Positions 10,122 to 19,391 of a DNA stretch of 64,000 nt are shown here, piece by piece (positions within the stretch are counted from its first letter, which is position 1; every line of letters begins with the position of its first letter). A model generated the notes under the pieces. It was not told where the DNA came from. It did not search any database and saw only the letters and a program-made list of their open reading frames with translations. Source of the stretch: Flavobacterium luteum (GTDB lineage Bacteria; Bacteroidota; Bacteroidia; Flavobacteriales; Flavobacteriaceae); NCBI RefSeq assembly GCF_008806775.1, contig NZ_WAEM01000004.1, positions 62,001-126,000 of the forward strand, read 5' to 3'. Both the position numbers and the translations under genes were made by a program.

Positions 10122-11480
10122 ATGCGTACACATTTTATAGCTATTGGCGGAGCTGCCATGCACAATTTAGCTCTTGCATTACACAACAAAGGATATCAAG
10201 TAACAGGAAGCGATGATGCTATTTTTGAACCCTCAAAATCACGATTAAATAATAAAGGGTTATTGCCAGAAGAGATGGGCTGGTTTCCGGAAAAAATTAC
10301 TGAAGATATACAAGCAGTTATTCTAGGAATGCATGCCAAATCAGATAACCCAGAATTATTAAAAGCCCAAGAACTGGGGTTGAAAATTTTTTCCTATCCC
10401 GAGTTTTTATACGAACAATCCAAAAATAAAACACGAGTAGTTATAGGTGGTTCACACGGTAAAACGACAATCACGTCAATGATTTTGCATGTGATGCATT
10501 TTCATAACATCAATGTCGATTATATGGTAGGAGCTCAACTAGAAGGGTTTGATACTATGGTACATCTCACTGAAGAAAATGATTTTATTGTTTTGGAAGG
10601 CGATGAATATTTGTCTTCACCCATAGACAGACGGCCTAAATTTCATTTATACCAACCCAATATTGCTTTAATTTCTGGAATTGCTTGGGACCATATTAAC
10701 GTTTTTCCGACTTATGAATTCTATGTTGAACAGTTTGAGGTTTTCATTAGTAAAATTACTAACGGAGGAATTTTAGTGTATAATGAGGATGATTCTGAGG
10801 TAAAAAGAGTAGCAGAAGCCGCAACAAATCCGATACGGAAATTACCGTATTCAACACCAAAATATAAAGTAAATGATGGAATAACCTTATTAGCAACTCC
10901 AGAAGGTGATATGCCAATAGAAGTTTTTGGAGCACATAATTTGAATAATCTAGCGGGTGCCAAATGGATTTGCCAAAATATGGGTGTTGATGAAGCTGAT
11001 TTTTACGAAGCAATAGCTACTTTTAAAGGAGCTTCTAAACGTTTAGAGAAAATTGCCGAAAGCAAAACCAAAGTTGCGTATAAAGATTTTGCGCATTCGC
11101 CAAGTAAAGTTGCCGCCACTACAAAAGCGGTAAAAGAACAACATCCAAACCGAACGTTAGTGGCTTGTTTAGAATTACATACCTATAGCAGTTTAAATGC
11201 AGAATTCCTTAAAGAATACCAAGGAGCATTGGAGTATGCAGATGTTGCAGTTGTGTTTTATTCTCCTGATGCAGTCAAAATTAAACAACTAGACGAGGTG
11301 ACTTATGACCAAATTGCCAAAGCATTTAATCGTGAAGATTTAATTATTTACACCAATCCAAAAGACTTTAAAGATTATCTTTTCAATATCAATTTTGAAA
11401 ATTCTGCACTTTTATTGATGAGTTCAGGAAATTATGGCGGATTAAATTTTGATGAGGTAAAAGCGTTAATCACTAGTTAA
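10122..11480 (+). CDS. mpl: UDP-N-acetylmuramate:L-Ala-gamma-D-Glu-meso-DAP ligase (Mpl-type Mur ligase)
   Basis: Mur-ligase family enzyme of 452 residues. It has an N-terminal Rossmann-like domain (HFIAIGGAAMHNLA, VTGSDD), an ATP-binding P-loop GGSHGKTTITSM in the central domain, and a C-terminal domain with KDFAHSPSK and LELHTYSS. The AHSP and GSHGKTT versions are typical of Mpl, which joins recycled murein tripeptide to UDP-MurNAc in the cytoplasm, rather than of MurC. An in-frame ATG ten codons upstream (10092) overlaps the previous gene; the start at 10122 was preferred because the family begins at the MRTHFIAIGG strand. It lies between a TPR gene and radC on the same strand. Confidence 0.87.
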   Translation: MRTHFIAIGGAAMHNLALALHNKGYQVTGSDDAIFEPSKSRLNNKGLLPEEMGWFPEKITEDIQAVILGMHAKSDNPELLKAQELGLKIFSYPEFLYEQSKNKTRVVIGGSHGKTTITSMILHVMHFHNINVDYMVGAQLEGFDTMVHLTEENDFIVLEGDEYLSSPIDRRPKFHLYQPNIALISGIAWDHINVFPTYEFYVEQFEVFISKITNGGILVYNEDDSEVKRVAEAATNPIRKLPYSTPKYKVNDGITLLATPEGDMPIEVFGAHNLNNLAGAKWICQNMGVDEADFYEAIATFKGASKRLEKIAESKTKVAYKDFAHSPSKVAATTKAVKEQHPNRTLVACLELHTYSSLNAEFLKEYQGALEYADVAVVFYSPDAVKIKQLDEVTYDQIAKAFNREDLIIYTNPKDFKDYLFNINFENSALLLMSSGNYGGLNFDEVKALITS

Positions 11481-11503
11481 TAATTATTTTAAATAAGTCA
11501 GCA

Positions 11504-12199
11504 ATGTCTGAAAGCGGATCATTTCCTATAACAAATTGGAACGAAGACGATAAGCCTCGAGAAAAGCTTATGCTCAAAGGCAAACAAGCGTTGAGCGATG
11601 CTGAATTGATTGCTATTTTAATTGGTTCAGGAAGTCGTAACGAAAGCGCGGTTCAATTAAGTAAACGAATTCTTTCAAGTATAGATAATAATTTAAATGC
11701 TTTAGGAAAATTGTCTATTCAGCAACTTATGACTTTTAAGGGAATAGGAGAGGCCAAAGCAATTTCTATTCTTGCTTCAATGGAATTAGGACGAAGACGA
11801 CGAGCTGAAGAAGCTTTAGAGTTGCAAAAAATTACTTCCAGCAAATCAATATTTGAATTGATGCAGCCTATTATTGGTGAATTGTCTCATGAAGAATTTT
11901 GGATTATCTATTTAAATAATTCTAATAAAGTACTTTCAAAATCACAGTTAAGTAAAGGCGGAATTACAGGAACACTTGTAGATGTTCGTTTGGTATTCAA
12001 AATGGTTTTAGAAATGGGTGCCGTCAGTATTATTCTATGCCACAATCATCCGTCAGGAGCATTAAAACCTAGTGATGCTGACAAGCAAATTACTCGAAAA
12101 TTAAAGCTAGCTGGAGAAAGCCTCGATATAAAAATCTTAGACCATTTGATAGTTACTGAAAATAATTACTTTAGTTTTGCCGATGAAGGTATTCTTTGA
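11504..12199 (+). CDS. radC: RadC-family JAB-domain protein
   Basis: A 231-residue RadC homologue. Residues about 15-100 form the helix-hairpin-helix-like N-terminal part (LSDAELIAILIGSGS, FKGIGEAKA). The C-terminal JAB/MPN metalloprotease-like domain carries the metal signature HNHPSGALKPSDAD at about 185-198. Despite the name, a DNA-repair role is not established for this family; the metal site suggests hydrolase activity. It follows mpl by 23 bp on the same strand. Confidence 0.9.
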   Translation: MSESGSFPITNWNEDDKPREKLMLKGKQALSDAELIAILIGSGSRNESAVQLSKRILSSIDNNLNALGKLSIQQLMTFKGIGEAKAISILASMELGRRRRAEEALELQKITSSKSIFELMQPIIGELSHEEFWIIYLNNSNKVLSKSQLSKGGITGTLVDVRLVFKMVLEMGAVSIILCHNHPSGALKPSDADKQITRKLKLAGESLDIKILDHLIVTENNYFSFADEGIL

Positions 12200-12232
12200 A
12201 AATTAACATATTTAAAATAAAATAATTCCACT

Positions 12233-12919
12233 TTGAAAACGATTATTACTGATGTTTTTTTTGATTTAGATCATACGCTTTGGGATTTTGAAAAAAACTC
12301 TGCATTGGCATTTGAAACTATTTTCAAAAACTACCAAATTGAGATTGATTTAGATAAATTTCTCAAACATTATATTCCAATAAATTTAAAATATTGGGAA
12401 ATGTATCGTATGGAACAAATTACTCAAATCCAATTGCGATTCGGAAGATTAAAAGATACTTTCGATTTAATAGCCTACGAAATAGAAGATGAGAAAATTA
12501 ATTTATTATCCGATAAGTACATCCATTATTTACCCAAATATAACCATCTTTTTGAAGGAACAATTGAAATTTTAGAGTACTTAAGACCTAAGTATAAGCT
12601 ACATATTATTACAAATGGTTTTGCAGAAATTCAAAATAATAAATTAAATAATGCTAATATCAGTCATTATTTTCAAACCATTACAAATTCAGAAATGGCA
12701 GGTGTTAAGAAGCCAAATCCTATTATTTTCGAGCATGCGCTAGATAAGGCACAAGCTAAAAAAGAAAGCAGTATTATGATTGGAGATTGTTTAGAAGCCG
12801 ATATTTATGGGGCTATTCATTCCGGTTTTGAAGCCATATTATTCAATGAACATAAGAAAACTATTCCTGAAAATATAAAACAGGTTCATCATTTGTTACA
12901 ATTAAAAAAACACCTTTAA
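12233..12919 (+). CDS. YjjG-type HAD-superfamily nucleotidase
   Basis: HAD phosphatase of 228 residues. Motif I is FDLDHTLWDFE near residue 11, motif II the Thr in ITNGF, motif III the Lys in KKPNP, and motif IV GDCLEADIYGA. The helical cap lies at about 20-100. The LWDFEKN/ITNGFAEIQ pattern is that of the YjjG noncanonical pyrimidine nucleotidase group, which cleaves nucleoside monophosphates including damaged ones. The start is TTG: an in-frame stop lies just upstream and motif I starts only about ten residues in, so no ATG can serve. It ends 3 bp before the next gene. Confidence 0.82.
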   Translation: MKTIITDVFFDLDHTLWDFEKNSALAFETIFKNYQIEIDLDKFLKHYIPINLKYWEMYRMEQITQIQLRFGRLKDTFDLIAYEIEDEKINLLSDKYIHYLPKYNHLFEGTIEILEYLRPKYKLHIITNGFAEIQNNKLNNANISHYFQTITNSEMAGVKKPNPIIFEHALDKAQAKKESSIMIGDCLEADIYGAIHSGFEAILFNEHKKTIPENIKQVHHLLQLKKHL

Positions 12920-12922
12920 GCC

Positions 12923-13651
12923 ATGAAAAGATGCATTTTTATCATTTTATTTTCTCTAGCTCTAAACCTCTCTTTTTCGCAATCGGTAAATGAGTATAAA
13001 TATGCTTTAGTTCCATCAAAATTTATTTTCCTAAATGAAGTTGATCAATACAAATTGAATACGTTAACAAAATTATTAATGGGTAAATATGGCTTCGTTG
13101 CCTTTCTAGACAATGAAGTGTTACCTGATGACGTTCTTAACAATAACTGCAATAAAGTATATGTTGATGTTGTAAAATCGAGTGGTATTTTTACAACTAA
13201 ACTGAGTATTGTTTTAAAGGATTGCAAAAACAATATTCTGTTTACAACTGCCGAAGGAAAGAGCAGAGAAAAAGAATTTAAAGTTGCTTATAATGAGGCA
13301 CTTCGTGATGCATTTGCTTCATTCGAAACATTAAAATACAAATATTCACCTAAAGAATCGTTACCAGTACTAACAAATACAGAAAATCAAAAGAATCAAT
13401 TAATACTAAAAAATGAATCATTTCAAGAAAATAAAGAGATGCTTTTTGCTCAACCTATTTCAAATGGTTTTCAGTTAATTGATGCAAGCCCCAAAGTAAT
13501 TTTAAAGATTTTTAAAACTTCATTGCCAACTACTTTTTTAGCAACAAGAGAACAAATTCAAGGCGTTTTAATATATAAAGAAAATCAATGGTTTTTTGAA
13601 TACTACCAAAATGCAACATTAATTTCAGAAACAATCAACGTTAAGTTTTAA
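12923..13651 (+). CDS. Secreted hypothetical protein
   Basis: A 242-residue protein with a signal peptide (MKRCIFIILFSLALNLSFSQS). The mature part has no family I recognise: an alpha/beta-looking first half (residues about 25-140, with YKYALVPSKFIFL and a Cys pair in NNNCNK and LKDCKN) and a second half rich in Gln, Lys and Asn ending in a beta-type tail. It starts right after the HAD gene (probable co-transcription) and ends 2 bp from the convergent rarA stop. Envelope location is inferred from the signal peptide only. Confidence 0.7.
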   Translation: MKRCIFIILFSLALNLSFSQSVNEYKYALVPSKFIFLNEVDQYKLNTLTKLLMGKYGFVAFLDNEVLPDDVLNNNCNKVYVDVVKSSGIFTTKLSIVLKDCKNNILFTTAEGKSREKEFKVAYNEALRDAFASFETLKYKYSPKESLPVLTNTENQKNQLILKNESFQENKEMLFAQPISNGFQLIDASPKVILKIFKTSLPTTFLATREQIQGVLIYKENQWFFEYYQNATLISETINVKF

Positions 13652-13653
13652 AC

Positions 13654-14931
13654 TTAATAACCATATTTGTCTTTCCAACGATTTTTTAAAAATTCACGTG
13701 TTCCGTTTTCTCGGGTGTTATTTCCTGGATTATATATTGGAGTATTGGATATTGCGTCAGGTAAAAACTCCTGTTCAGCAAAATTATTTGGATAATCGTG
13801 AGCATATTTATAGTCTTCACCATAGCCCAATTCCTTCATTAATTTTGTTGGAGCATTTCGCAAATGTATTGGAACAGGTAAATCACCAGTTTGCGCCACA
13901 ATTTGTTGCGCTTTGCTAATGGCTAAATAACTAGCATTGCTTTTAGGAGACGTAGCTAAGTAAATAGCACATTGACTCAAGATAATGCGACTTTCAGGAT
14001 AACCAATAGTTGCAACTGCCTGAAACGTATTATTTGCCATAATAAATGCAGTTGGATTGGCATTGCTAATATCTTCACTCGCTAAAATTAGCATCCGTCG
14101 TGCGATAAATTTTACATCTTCACCACCTTCAATCATTCTGGCTAGCCAATAAACCGCACCGTTTGGATCACTCCCTCGAATCGATTTTATAAATGCAGAT
14201 ACAATGTCATAATGTTGCTCGCCCGTTTTATCATAAAGAACAGTGTTTTGTTGCACTAATGCTAAAACACGATTATTGGTAATTAAAATTTCGTCTTCAT
14301 TAGCTGCGTTTACGACCAATTCAAAAATATTCAATAGTTTGCGTCCGTCACCACCAGAAAGTCTCAATAGCGCTTCTGATTCTTGCAAATTTATTTTTTT
14401 GGTTTTCAAAACAACGTCAACAGTCATAGCTCGCTCTAATAACGCTTCTAAATCGGTTTTAGAAAACGGATTTAAAATATAGACCTGACATCGCGACAAT
14501 AGGGCAGGAATCACTTCAAAACTAGGATTTTCTGTAGTGGCTCCAATAAGTGTAATCCAACCTTTCTCAACAGCTGCCAATAAAGAATCTTGTTGCGATT
14601 TGCTAAAGCGATGGATCTCGTCTATAAATAAAATAGGGTTCTTAGCTGTAAAAAGACCACCACTTTGTTTTGCTTTTTCTATAACATCCCTTATGTCCTT
14701 TACGCCTGAATTAATAGCACTCAAAATATAAAAAGGACGTTTCGATTCTTGAGCTATAATTTGTGCTAAGGTTGTTTTGCCTGTGCCAGGTGAACCCCAA
14801 AAAATCAAAGACGGGATAATTCCCTTTTCAATTTGTTGTGTCAACGACCCTTTTGGACCTACTAAATGCGATTGACTGATATAATCTTCTAATCGCTGTG
14901 GTCGAATTCGTTCGGCAAGAGGTGCTTCCAT
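13654..14931 (-). CDS. rarA: Replication-associated recombination protein A, AAA+ clamp-loader-like ATPase
   Basis: RarA/MgsA of 425 residues. The N-terminus [20 protein letters not shown] is typical of the family. Walker A is GSPGTGKTT at about 46-54, Walker [10 protein letters not shown] at about 100-108, sensor 1 GATTENPSF, and an arginine finger lies in LLSRCQVY. The C-terminal helical tetramerisation domain includes [21 protein letters not shown]. The protein acts at stalled or collapsed replication forks. It is convergent with the secreted hypothetical gene and divergent from the rhomboid gene. Length and motifs are complete. Confidence 0.93.
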   Translation of the reverse strand: MEAPLAERIRPQRLEDYISQSHLVGPKGSLTQQIEKGIIPSLIFWGSPGTGKTTLAQIIAQESKRPFYILSAINSGVKDIRDVIEKAKQSGGLFTAKNPILFIDEIHRFSKSQQDSLLAAVEKGWITLIGATTENPSFEVIPALLSRCQVYILNPFSKTDLEALLERAMTVDVVLKTKKINLQESEALLRLSGGDGRKLLNIFELVVNAANEDEILITNNRVLALVQQNTVLYDKTGEQHYDIVSAFIKSIRGSDPNGAVYWLARMIEGGEDVKFIARRMLILASEDISNANPTAFIMANNTFQAVATIGYPESRIILSQCAIYLATSPKSNASYLAISKAQQIVAQTGDLPVPIHLRNAPTKLMKELGYGEDYKYAHDYPNNFAEQEFLPDAISNTPIYNPGNNTRENGTREFLKNRWKDKYGY

Positions 14932-15136
14932 TTTTTTAATCTAAAATCATTACATGTTTTGGTAAAATTACTGTTTTTATTTGAAGTTGCTCTCTCAAAA
15001 CATATTCAGTCTATTATCTCGTCGTGTATAATCCTTATTTCACTTTCTAATATATGACAAAATAGCATTAAAAACCTTTTTGGTTGTATTTTTGATTTGT
15101 GTTTGATGTTGATAATTCCAAATCAAAAGACAGCAA

Positions 15137-15913
15137 ATGAGCGACAATCATTTTAAATTCACCCCATCAGTAATAGCACTTCCGTTTTTGTTTGTGTTGC
15201 TTCTTTGGGTCGTTTTTTGGGCTAATATTAAATTTAATTTAGATATGGAAGAGTTAGGCATTTATCCTAGAACTTTTTTTGGTTTACTTGGCGTTTTTTT
15301 CAGTCCGTTTATTCACGGAAATGTAGAGCATTTATACAACAATTCTATTCCTTTGCTAATTCTACTGGCTGCGTTACGATACTTTTATAGAGAACAGACA
15401 TTTAGAGTATTGGGCTACGGAATTTTAATCTCTGGCTTTTTAACTTGGGTTATTGGACGAGAATCCCACCACATTGGGGCTAGCGGATTAGTTTATGTAT
15501 TGGTTAGTTTTATTTTTTTTAAAGGATTACGAACAAAATATTACCGATTAGTTGCTTTGTCTTTATTGGTGATTTTGGTTTACGGAAGTTTAGTTTGGTA
15601 TGTTTTTCCTAATATAGAAGAAGGAATTTCTTGGGAAGGACACTTAGCGGGATTGATTACCGGTTTTACTTTTGCAATAACTTTAAAAACGAATGATTAC
15701 AAAAAAATGATTCGTTATGATTGGGAAGCCCCAAATTATAATCCAATAGAAGATAAATTCATGCAACGATTTGACGAAAACGGAAATTTTGTCAACTTAC
15801 CAATACCCAAAATGGTAGAGGAATTACCTATAAGTATTGATTCTACATCTTCAGAATATTTTGTAGAGTATGATGCTCTTGAAAATAAATATACTATCAA
15901 AAAGAGGGAGTAA
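15137..15913 (+). CDS. Rhomboid-family intramembrane serine protease
   Basis: A 258-residue membrane protein. About six membrane segments lie between residues 10 and 195, followed by a cytosolic tail rich in Asp and Asn. The catalytic serine lies in GASGLVYVL (about residue 117) and the catalytic histidine in SWEGHLAGLITG (about 174). HGNVEHLYNNSIPLL supplies the conserved His/Asn of the oxyanion region. It cleaves membrane-protein segments; the substrate is unknown. A possible -7 box TATTTTTG lies at 15087-15094. It converges on rlmB with a 7-bp gap and no terminator between them. Confidence 0.88.
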   Translation: MSDNHFKFTPSVIALPFLFVLLLWVVFWANIKFNLDMEELGIYPRTFFGLLGVFFSPFIHGNVEHLYNNSIPLLILLAALRYFYREQTFRVLGYGILISGFLTWVIGRESHHIGASGLVYVLVSFIFFKGLRTKYYRLVALSLLVILVYGSLVWYVFPNIEEGISWEGHLAGLITGFTFAITLKTNDYKKMIRYDWEAPNYNPIEDKFMQRFDENGNFVNLPIPKMVEELPISIDSTSSEYFVEYDALENKYTIKKRE

Positions 15914-15920
15914 TTTTATT

Positions 15921-16655
15921 TTAACTTCTTTGTCTTACTGCTTCATATAAAAAGGCTCCACAAGCAACAGATACATTTAGGGACCCAATAGTACCAAACA
16001 TAGGAAGCTTTGCTTTTTCATCAACAATTTTAAGTACTGATGGATTAATACCACGTTCTTCACTTCCCATTATTAAAGCTATACCTTCTTTTAAATCAAT
16101 ATCATAAATGTTTTGATCTGTTTTTTCGGTAGCAGCTACTGTTTTTATTCCTGAACCTTGAAGATAAAACAGTGCGTCTTTTATATGTTCTACTTTACAA
16201 ATCGGTACATTAAATACGGCTCCAGCTGAGGTTTTTACTGTGTCTCCATTTACGGGTGCTGAACCCGATTTTTGAACAATAATTCCGTTAACTCCAGTAC
16301 ATTCTGCAGTTCTTATAATGGCACCAAAATTTCTAGCATCAGATATCTGATCTAAAATTAAAAACAAGGGCGCTTTTCCAGATGCTAAAGTAGAATCGAC
16401 CAAATGTTCTAATTCTATAAAACCAATAGGAGAAATACTGGCTACTGCACCTTGATGATTATTTGGAGTTAGCCGGTTTAATTTTTCTACAGGAACATAC
16501 GAAAAATTTATGTTGGCGCGTTTCATGACTTTCATCAAATCCTTCATTAACTCACCAGATATTTCTTTTTGAATGAATACTTTATCAACTGCTGCCCCTG
16601 ATTGAATGGCTTCTATTATTGCTCGAATTCCAAAAATTAAATGTTCTTTTTCCAT
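15921..16655 (-). CDS. rlmB: 23S rRNA 2'-O-ribose methyltransferase (SpoU/TrmH family)
   Basis: A SpoU-class knotted methyltransferase. The N-terminal L30e-like substrate domain is at about 1-80 (LIFGIRAIIEAIQSG). The catalytic domain has motif 1 DARNFGAIIRTAE, motif 2 MGSEERGINPSVL and motif 3 GSLNVSVACGAFLYEAVRQ. RlmB methylates G2251 (E. coli numbering) of 23S rRNA; assignment to rlmB over other SpoU members rests on the N-terminal domain and overall length. An upstream in-frame ATG at 16685 was rejected because that extension is encoded inside the terminator hairpin at 16673-16700. Confidence 0.87.
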   Translation of the reverse strand: MEKEHLIFGIRAIIEAIQSGAAVDKVFIQKEISGELMKDLMKVMKRANINFSYVPVEKLNRLTPNNHQGAVASISPIGFIELEHLVDSTLASGKAPLFLILDQISDARNFGAIIRTAECTGVNGIIVQKSGSAPVNGDTVKTSAGAVFNVPICKVEHIKDALFYLQGSGIKTVAATEKTDQNIYDIDLKEGIALIMGSEERGINPSVLKIVDEKAKLPMFGTIGSLNVSVACGAFLYEAVRQRS

Positions 16656-16663
16656 GGTTAAAA

Positions 16664-16700
16664 GATATAAAAAAAACCATCCCATTTTTGGGATGGTTTT
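16664..16700 (-). terminator. Rho-independent terminator of the SusC/SusD/lipoprotein operon
   Basis: Two perfect 12-bp arms, AAAACCATCCCA (16673-16684) and TGGGATGGTTTT (16689-16700), enclose a 4-nt loop. On the minus strand the stem runs into a U-rich tail. It lies 23 bp beyond the stop of the lipoprotein gene and just before rlmB, so it isolates rlmB from the Sus operon. Confidence 0.9.
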
Positions 16701-16722
16701 AGAAATTATTTAATGTATAATA

Positions 16723-17643
16723 TTAATTTGTAGCTTTTATTAATGACAAAGCATTTCCATCAGAGGCACCACTAAAGTTTAATTTTAGATTTATATCGCC
16801 TGTACAAGAACCCACACTCCCATTTCCAGTTACTGTTGTAATAAATCCTCCACCATAGTCCCAATCTTCATTTGATGTTACTGTAACACTTGCATCACTT
16901 GGGTCTATATTGACAATTATATAAGATGTTTGTGAATTAATAACATATGGATTTGCTGTATTAAGTATTCTAAATTGTAATAGACCATTTGCTGAATCGT
17001 AAACTACAGGTATTTTAGTTCCAACCGAATAGTCTTGCCACGCATCAGCTGTAACTTCATATTCTCCATTAAAAAGGGAAGCATCTGCTAAAGGGCATGA
17101 AAACTGAACAGAATATTCAAAAGGAGATCTATAGTAACTTCCTGTGGTAACTCTCGGAGAATTATCGTCTACTGAAAACTTTCTTCCATCGGTTAAATTT
17201 AACTCTAGTCTCATCGTAATTTTATCTGATGAAAAATATTCTCCTGTGGAAAGACCTAAAGCACTTAATGTTTCAGCAAGCGAAGCAGTAACATCACCTC
17301 TAAGATAACCATTAAAACCTTCAACTTTAAAACTTGAAGCAGGTATTGATTTTAAGAAAACTTCTTCAGAATCCACACCATCAGAAGTATGTGTAGCATA
17401 AATCTTAATGTCAGAAAAAATCGCTCCATTGGTTCCGTCTTGCTCTTCAAGGGTTACTGACCATTTTGAAGAGGTGTCATTAAAATCAAAGGTAGCTTGA
17501 TTTACTTTTATCGTTCTTAATATTGCTCCACTTTGAACATTATCAAAAACACCGTCAATTATTTTGTCGTCGTTACTACAATTAATTAAAATTAGTGCAG
17601 TAAAACAAAAAACAAATATTTTTATAATATATTTCATTTTCAT
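16723..17643 (-). CDS. Outer-membrane lipoprotein of the Sus operon, function unknown
   Basis: About 306 residues. The lipoprotein signal is MKMKYIIKIFVFCFTALILINCS with lipobox Cys about 22 residues in, followed by SNDD, an acidic +2/+3 region common in surface-exposed Bacteroidota lipoproteins. The mature part looks all-beta, with alternating hydrophobic strands and Gly-Asp turns, and no enzyme motif was recognised. Third place in a SusC-SusD operon suggests a surface glycan- or peptide-binding accessory (SusE/SusF-like position), which is inference. The ATG at 17643 lies 7 nt after the SusD stop within an A-run; 17661 (overlapping) and 17637 are alternatives. Confidence 0.75.
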   Translation of the reverse strand: MKMKYIIKIFVFCFTALILINCSNDDKIIDGVFDNVQSGAILRTIKVNQATFDFNDTSSKWSVTLEEQDGTNGAIFSDIKIYATHTSDGVDSEEVFLKSIPASSFKVEGFNGYLRGDVTASLAETLSALGLSTGEYFSSDKITMRLELNLTDGRKFSVDDNSPRVTTGSYYRSPFEYSVQFSCPLADASLFNGEYEVTADAWQDYSVGTKIPVVYDSANGLLQFRILNTANPYVINSQTSYIIVNIDPSDASVTVTSNEDWDYGGGFITTVTGNGSVGSCTGDINLKLNFSGASDGNALSLIKATN

Positions 17644-17650
17644 TTTTTTA

Positions 17651-19372
17651 TTAGTTAGCAATAGGTGAACTATTAGTATTCCAAAAAACAGGTACTGTTT
17701 GGTTTGGTTTCTGAGTAATGCTAGAATTATTATTAGCAGAATTTGACGGGTAGTATAATGATCTCATAAAACCACCTGGCGTAGGTTGAAGCATAGGTTG
17801 CAAACTTGTTGGATAACCAGTTCTTCTGTAAAAATTGTAAGACTCTATACCATTACCATAAACATTAAAAAAATATTGAACTGCAAAAATATTCCACTTT
17901 CCAGCATTATCTGCTGTTTCCCAACTATTGCTAATAAAATCTATATAGTCAGTTATAGCAGATGATGATGGTTCAAATGCATCTTTTGCATCTGAATAGT
18001 CTGGGTCTAATTGTCCGAAAGAGATTACTTTAGAGATAGATTTATTCATTCCATTTATCATCTCTGTTTTTGCTAATGCAGGATTGTTTTGAACTAAAGC
18101 GACTTCAGCTTTCATAAAATCTACCCAAGAGGCTAAAAGGATAGGTGTTATACCTTTTCCTTTCCCTCCAGATGTAGGAGTAATGTCTGTAAATTGATCA
18201 GCATCAAATTTTCCTCCAGCAGGATATACCCCAAAAGTTGTTTTCTTAAAACCATCAGCGGGAGAACCACTTACATCACCATGATCCCTACCCCAATAAC
18301 CATTTTTAAGTCCGCAAAAAGTAAACCCTCCTGCAATATAATGTGCCGGTGCTGAATTTAAAGAACAAGGTAATATTGCTTCGTTAGGATCTATCTCTTG
18401 ACCAGGTACAGCAGATTCTTGTCTATAGTAATAATATCTAATCCGAGGATCTTTTAAATTATTCATTGTGCCCATAAACCAATTAGATAAATAATCTGCT
18501 GCTCCAGTAGTAGTGTAATTTAAACCATATCTAGGATGACGATTGTCTGGATTTGAGGTGTTTGTACCAAACCAATTGTATACTAAATCATCCGCAGAGT
18601 CATTAATATAATCTCCTGAATTTACAATCGTATTAAACTTATTTATAGCATCACTATCAACAAGTCTAGTTTGAAGATACAATCTCATTTTTAAAGTGTT
18701 TGCAGCTTTTATCCATTTTTCATAATCATTGTTATAAAACAAATCTGATGGTTCTGATTTTGCTGTGCTTTTAAAATTAAGTATTGCCTTGTCTAATAAA
18801 GCTATACAAGCAGCATATACTGATGCACCAGAATCAGCAGCAGGATTTAAATTATCGGCTCCTAGAAGGGCTTCGGTGTAGGGAATATCACCATAAAAAT
18901 CTACCATTGCGGTCATAGTATACGCTTCAATAAATTGAGCAATTCCTATATGATGAGTTTTATCTTGAGCTTCTGCTAATGGTGTCATGGCTCTTATGTT
19001 TAATAAGATACCACTATAAACATTTAGCCATTCATCATCTGAGTCTGACGCATTAAAAGCGGAATTATATGTAGCTGCACCGGAGTTAGTTAGTCCGTAC
19101 ATTCTAGTAAGTTGTCCTCCGAATAAGGATAAACCATCACCAGCAGTAGCACCACCAGATTGCCAATTATCACCAGTACTATAGTCTCCATCACCTTCTA
19201 TTTGTCTAGCAAAATCCTCTTGTAGACCATTAAACAAAAATTCCACATCAGCTTGGTCTGGTGTTAAACTAAAAGGGTCTTTAGATTTGTCTAGTTCAAG
19301 TGTTTCACAAGAAGAACCAATAAATAAACTTAAAACTAGTATAAGTTTAATATATAATTTATTTTTTTTCAT
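17651..19372 (-). CDS. SusD/RagB-like nutrient-binding outer-membrane lipoprotein
   Basis: A 573-residue lipoprotein with signal LILVLSLFIGSSC and lipidated Cys near residue 22, then ETLELDKSKDP. The mature part matches the SusD-like superfamily: TPR-like helices (ALVQNNPALAKTEMINGMN), SWVDFMKAE, and YNFYRRTGYP followed by LQPMLQ near the C-terminus, which is typical of the SusD_2 subgroup. SusD proteins form the lid over a SusC barrel and capture oligosaccharides or peptides. It lies 19 bp downstream of the SusC stop in one operon. The substrate cannot be read from the sequence. Confidence 0.88.
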   Translation of the reverse strand: MKKNKLYIKLILVLSLFIGSSCETLELDKSKDPFSLTPDQADVEFLFNGLQEDFARQIEGDGDYSTGDNWQSGGATAGDGLSLFGGQLTRMYGLTNSGAATYNSAFNASDSDDEWLNVYSGILLNIRAMTPLAEAQDKTHHIGIAQFIEAYTMTAMVDFYGDIPYTEALLGADNLNPAADSGASVYAACIALLDKAILNFKSTAKSEPSDLFYNNDYEKWIKAANTLKMRLYLQTRLVDSDAINKFNTIVNSGDYINDSADDLVYNWFGTNTSNPDNRHPRYGLNYTTTGAADYLSNWFMGTMNNLKDPRIRYYYYRQESAVPGQEIDPNEAILPCSLNSAPAHYIAGGFTFCGLKNGYWGRDHGDVSGSPADGFKKTTFGVYPAGGKFDADQFTDITPTSGGKGKGITPILLASWVDFMKAEVALVQNNPALAKTEMINGMNKSISKVISFGQLDPDYSDAKDAFEPSSSAITDYIDFISNSWETADNAGKWNIFAVQYFFNVYGNGIESYNFYRRTGYPTSLQPMLQPTPGGFMRSLYYPSNSANNNSSITQKPNQTVPVFWNTNSSPIAN

Positions 19373-19391
19373 TTTTTTAAATTTAAGATTG

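Noticed and set aside
13641-13657. Palindrome TTAAGTTTTAAACTTAA at the convergent stops
   Set aside because: It overlaps both stop codons, is short and AT-only apart from one G-C pair per arm, and has no U-tract; probably incidental to the stop overlap.
16656-16685. Upstream ATG adding ten residues to rlmB
   Set aside because: The extension lies in the terminator hairpin sequence, and the family starts near MEKEHLIFG.
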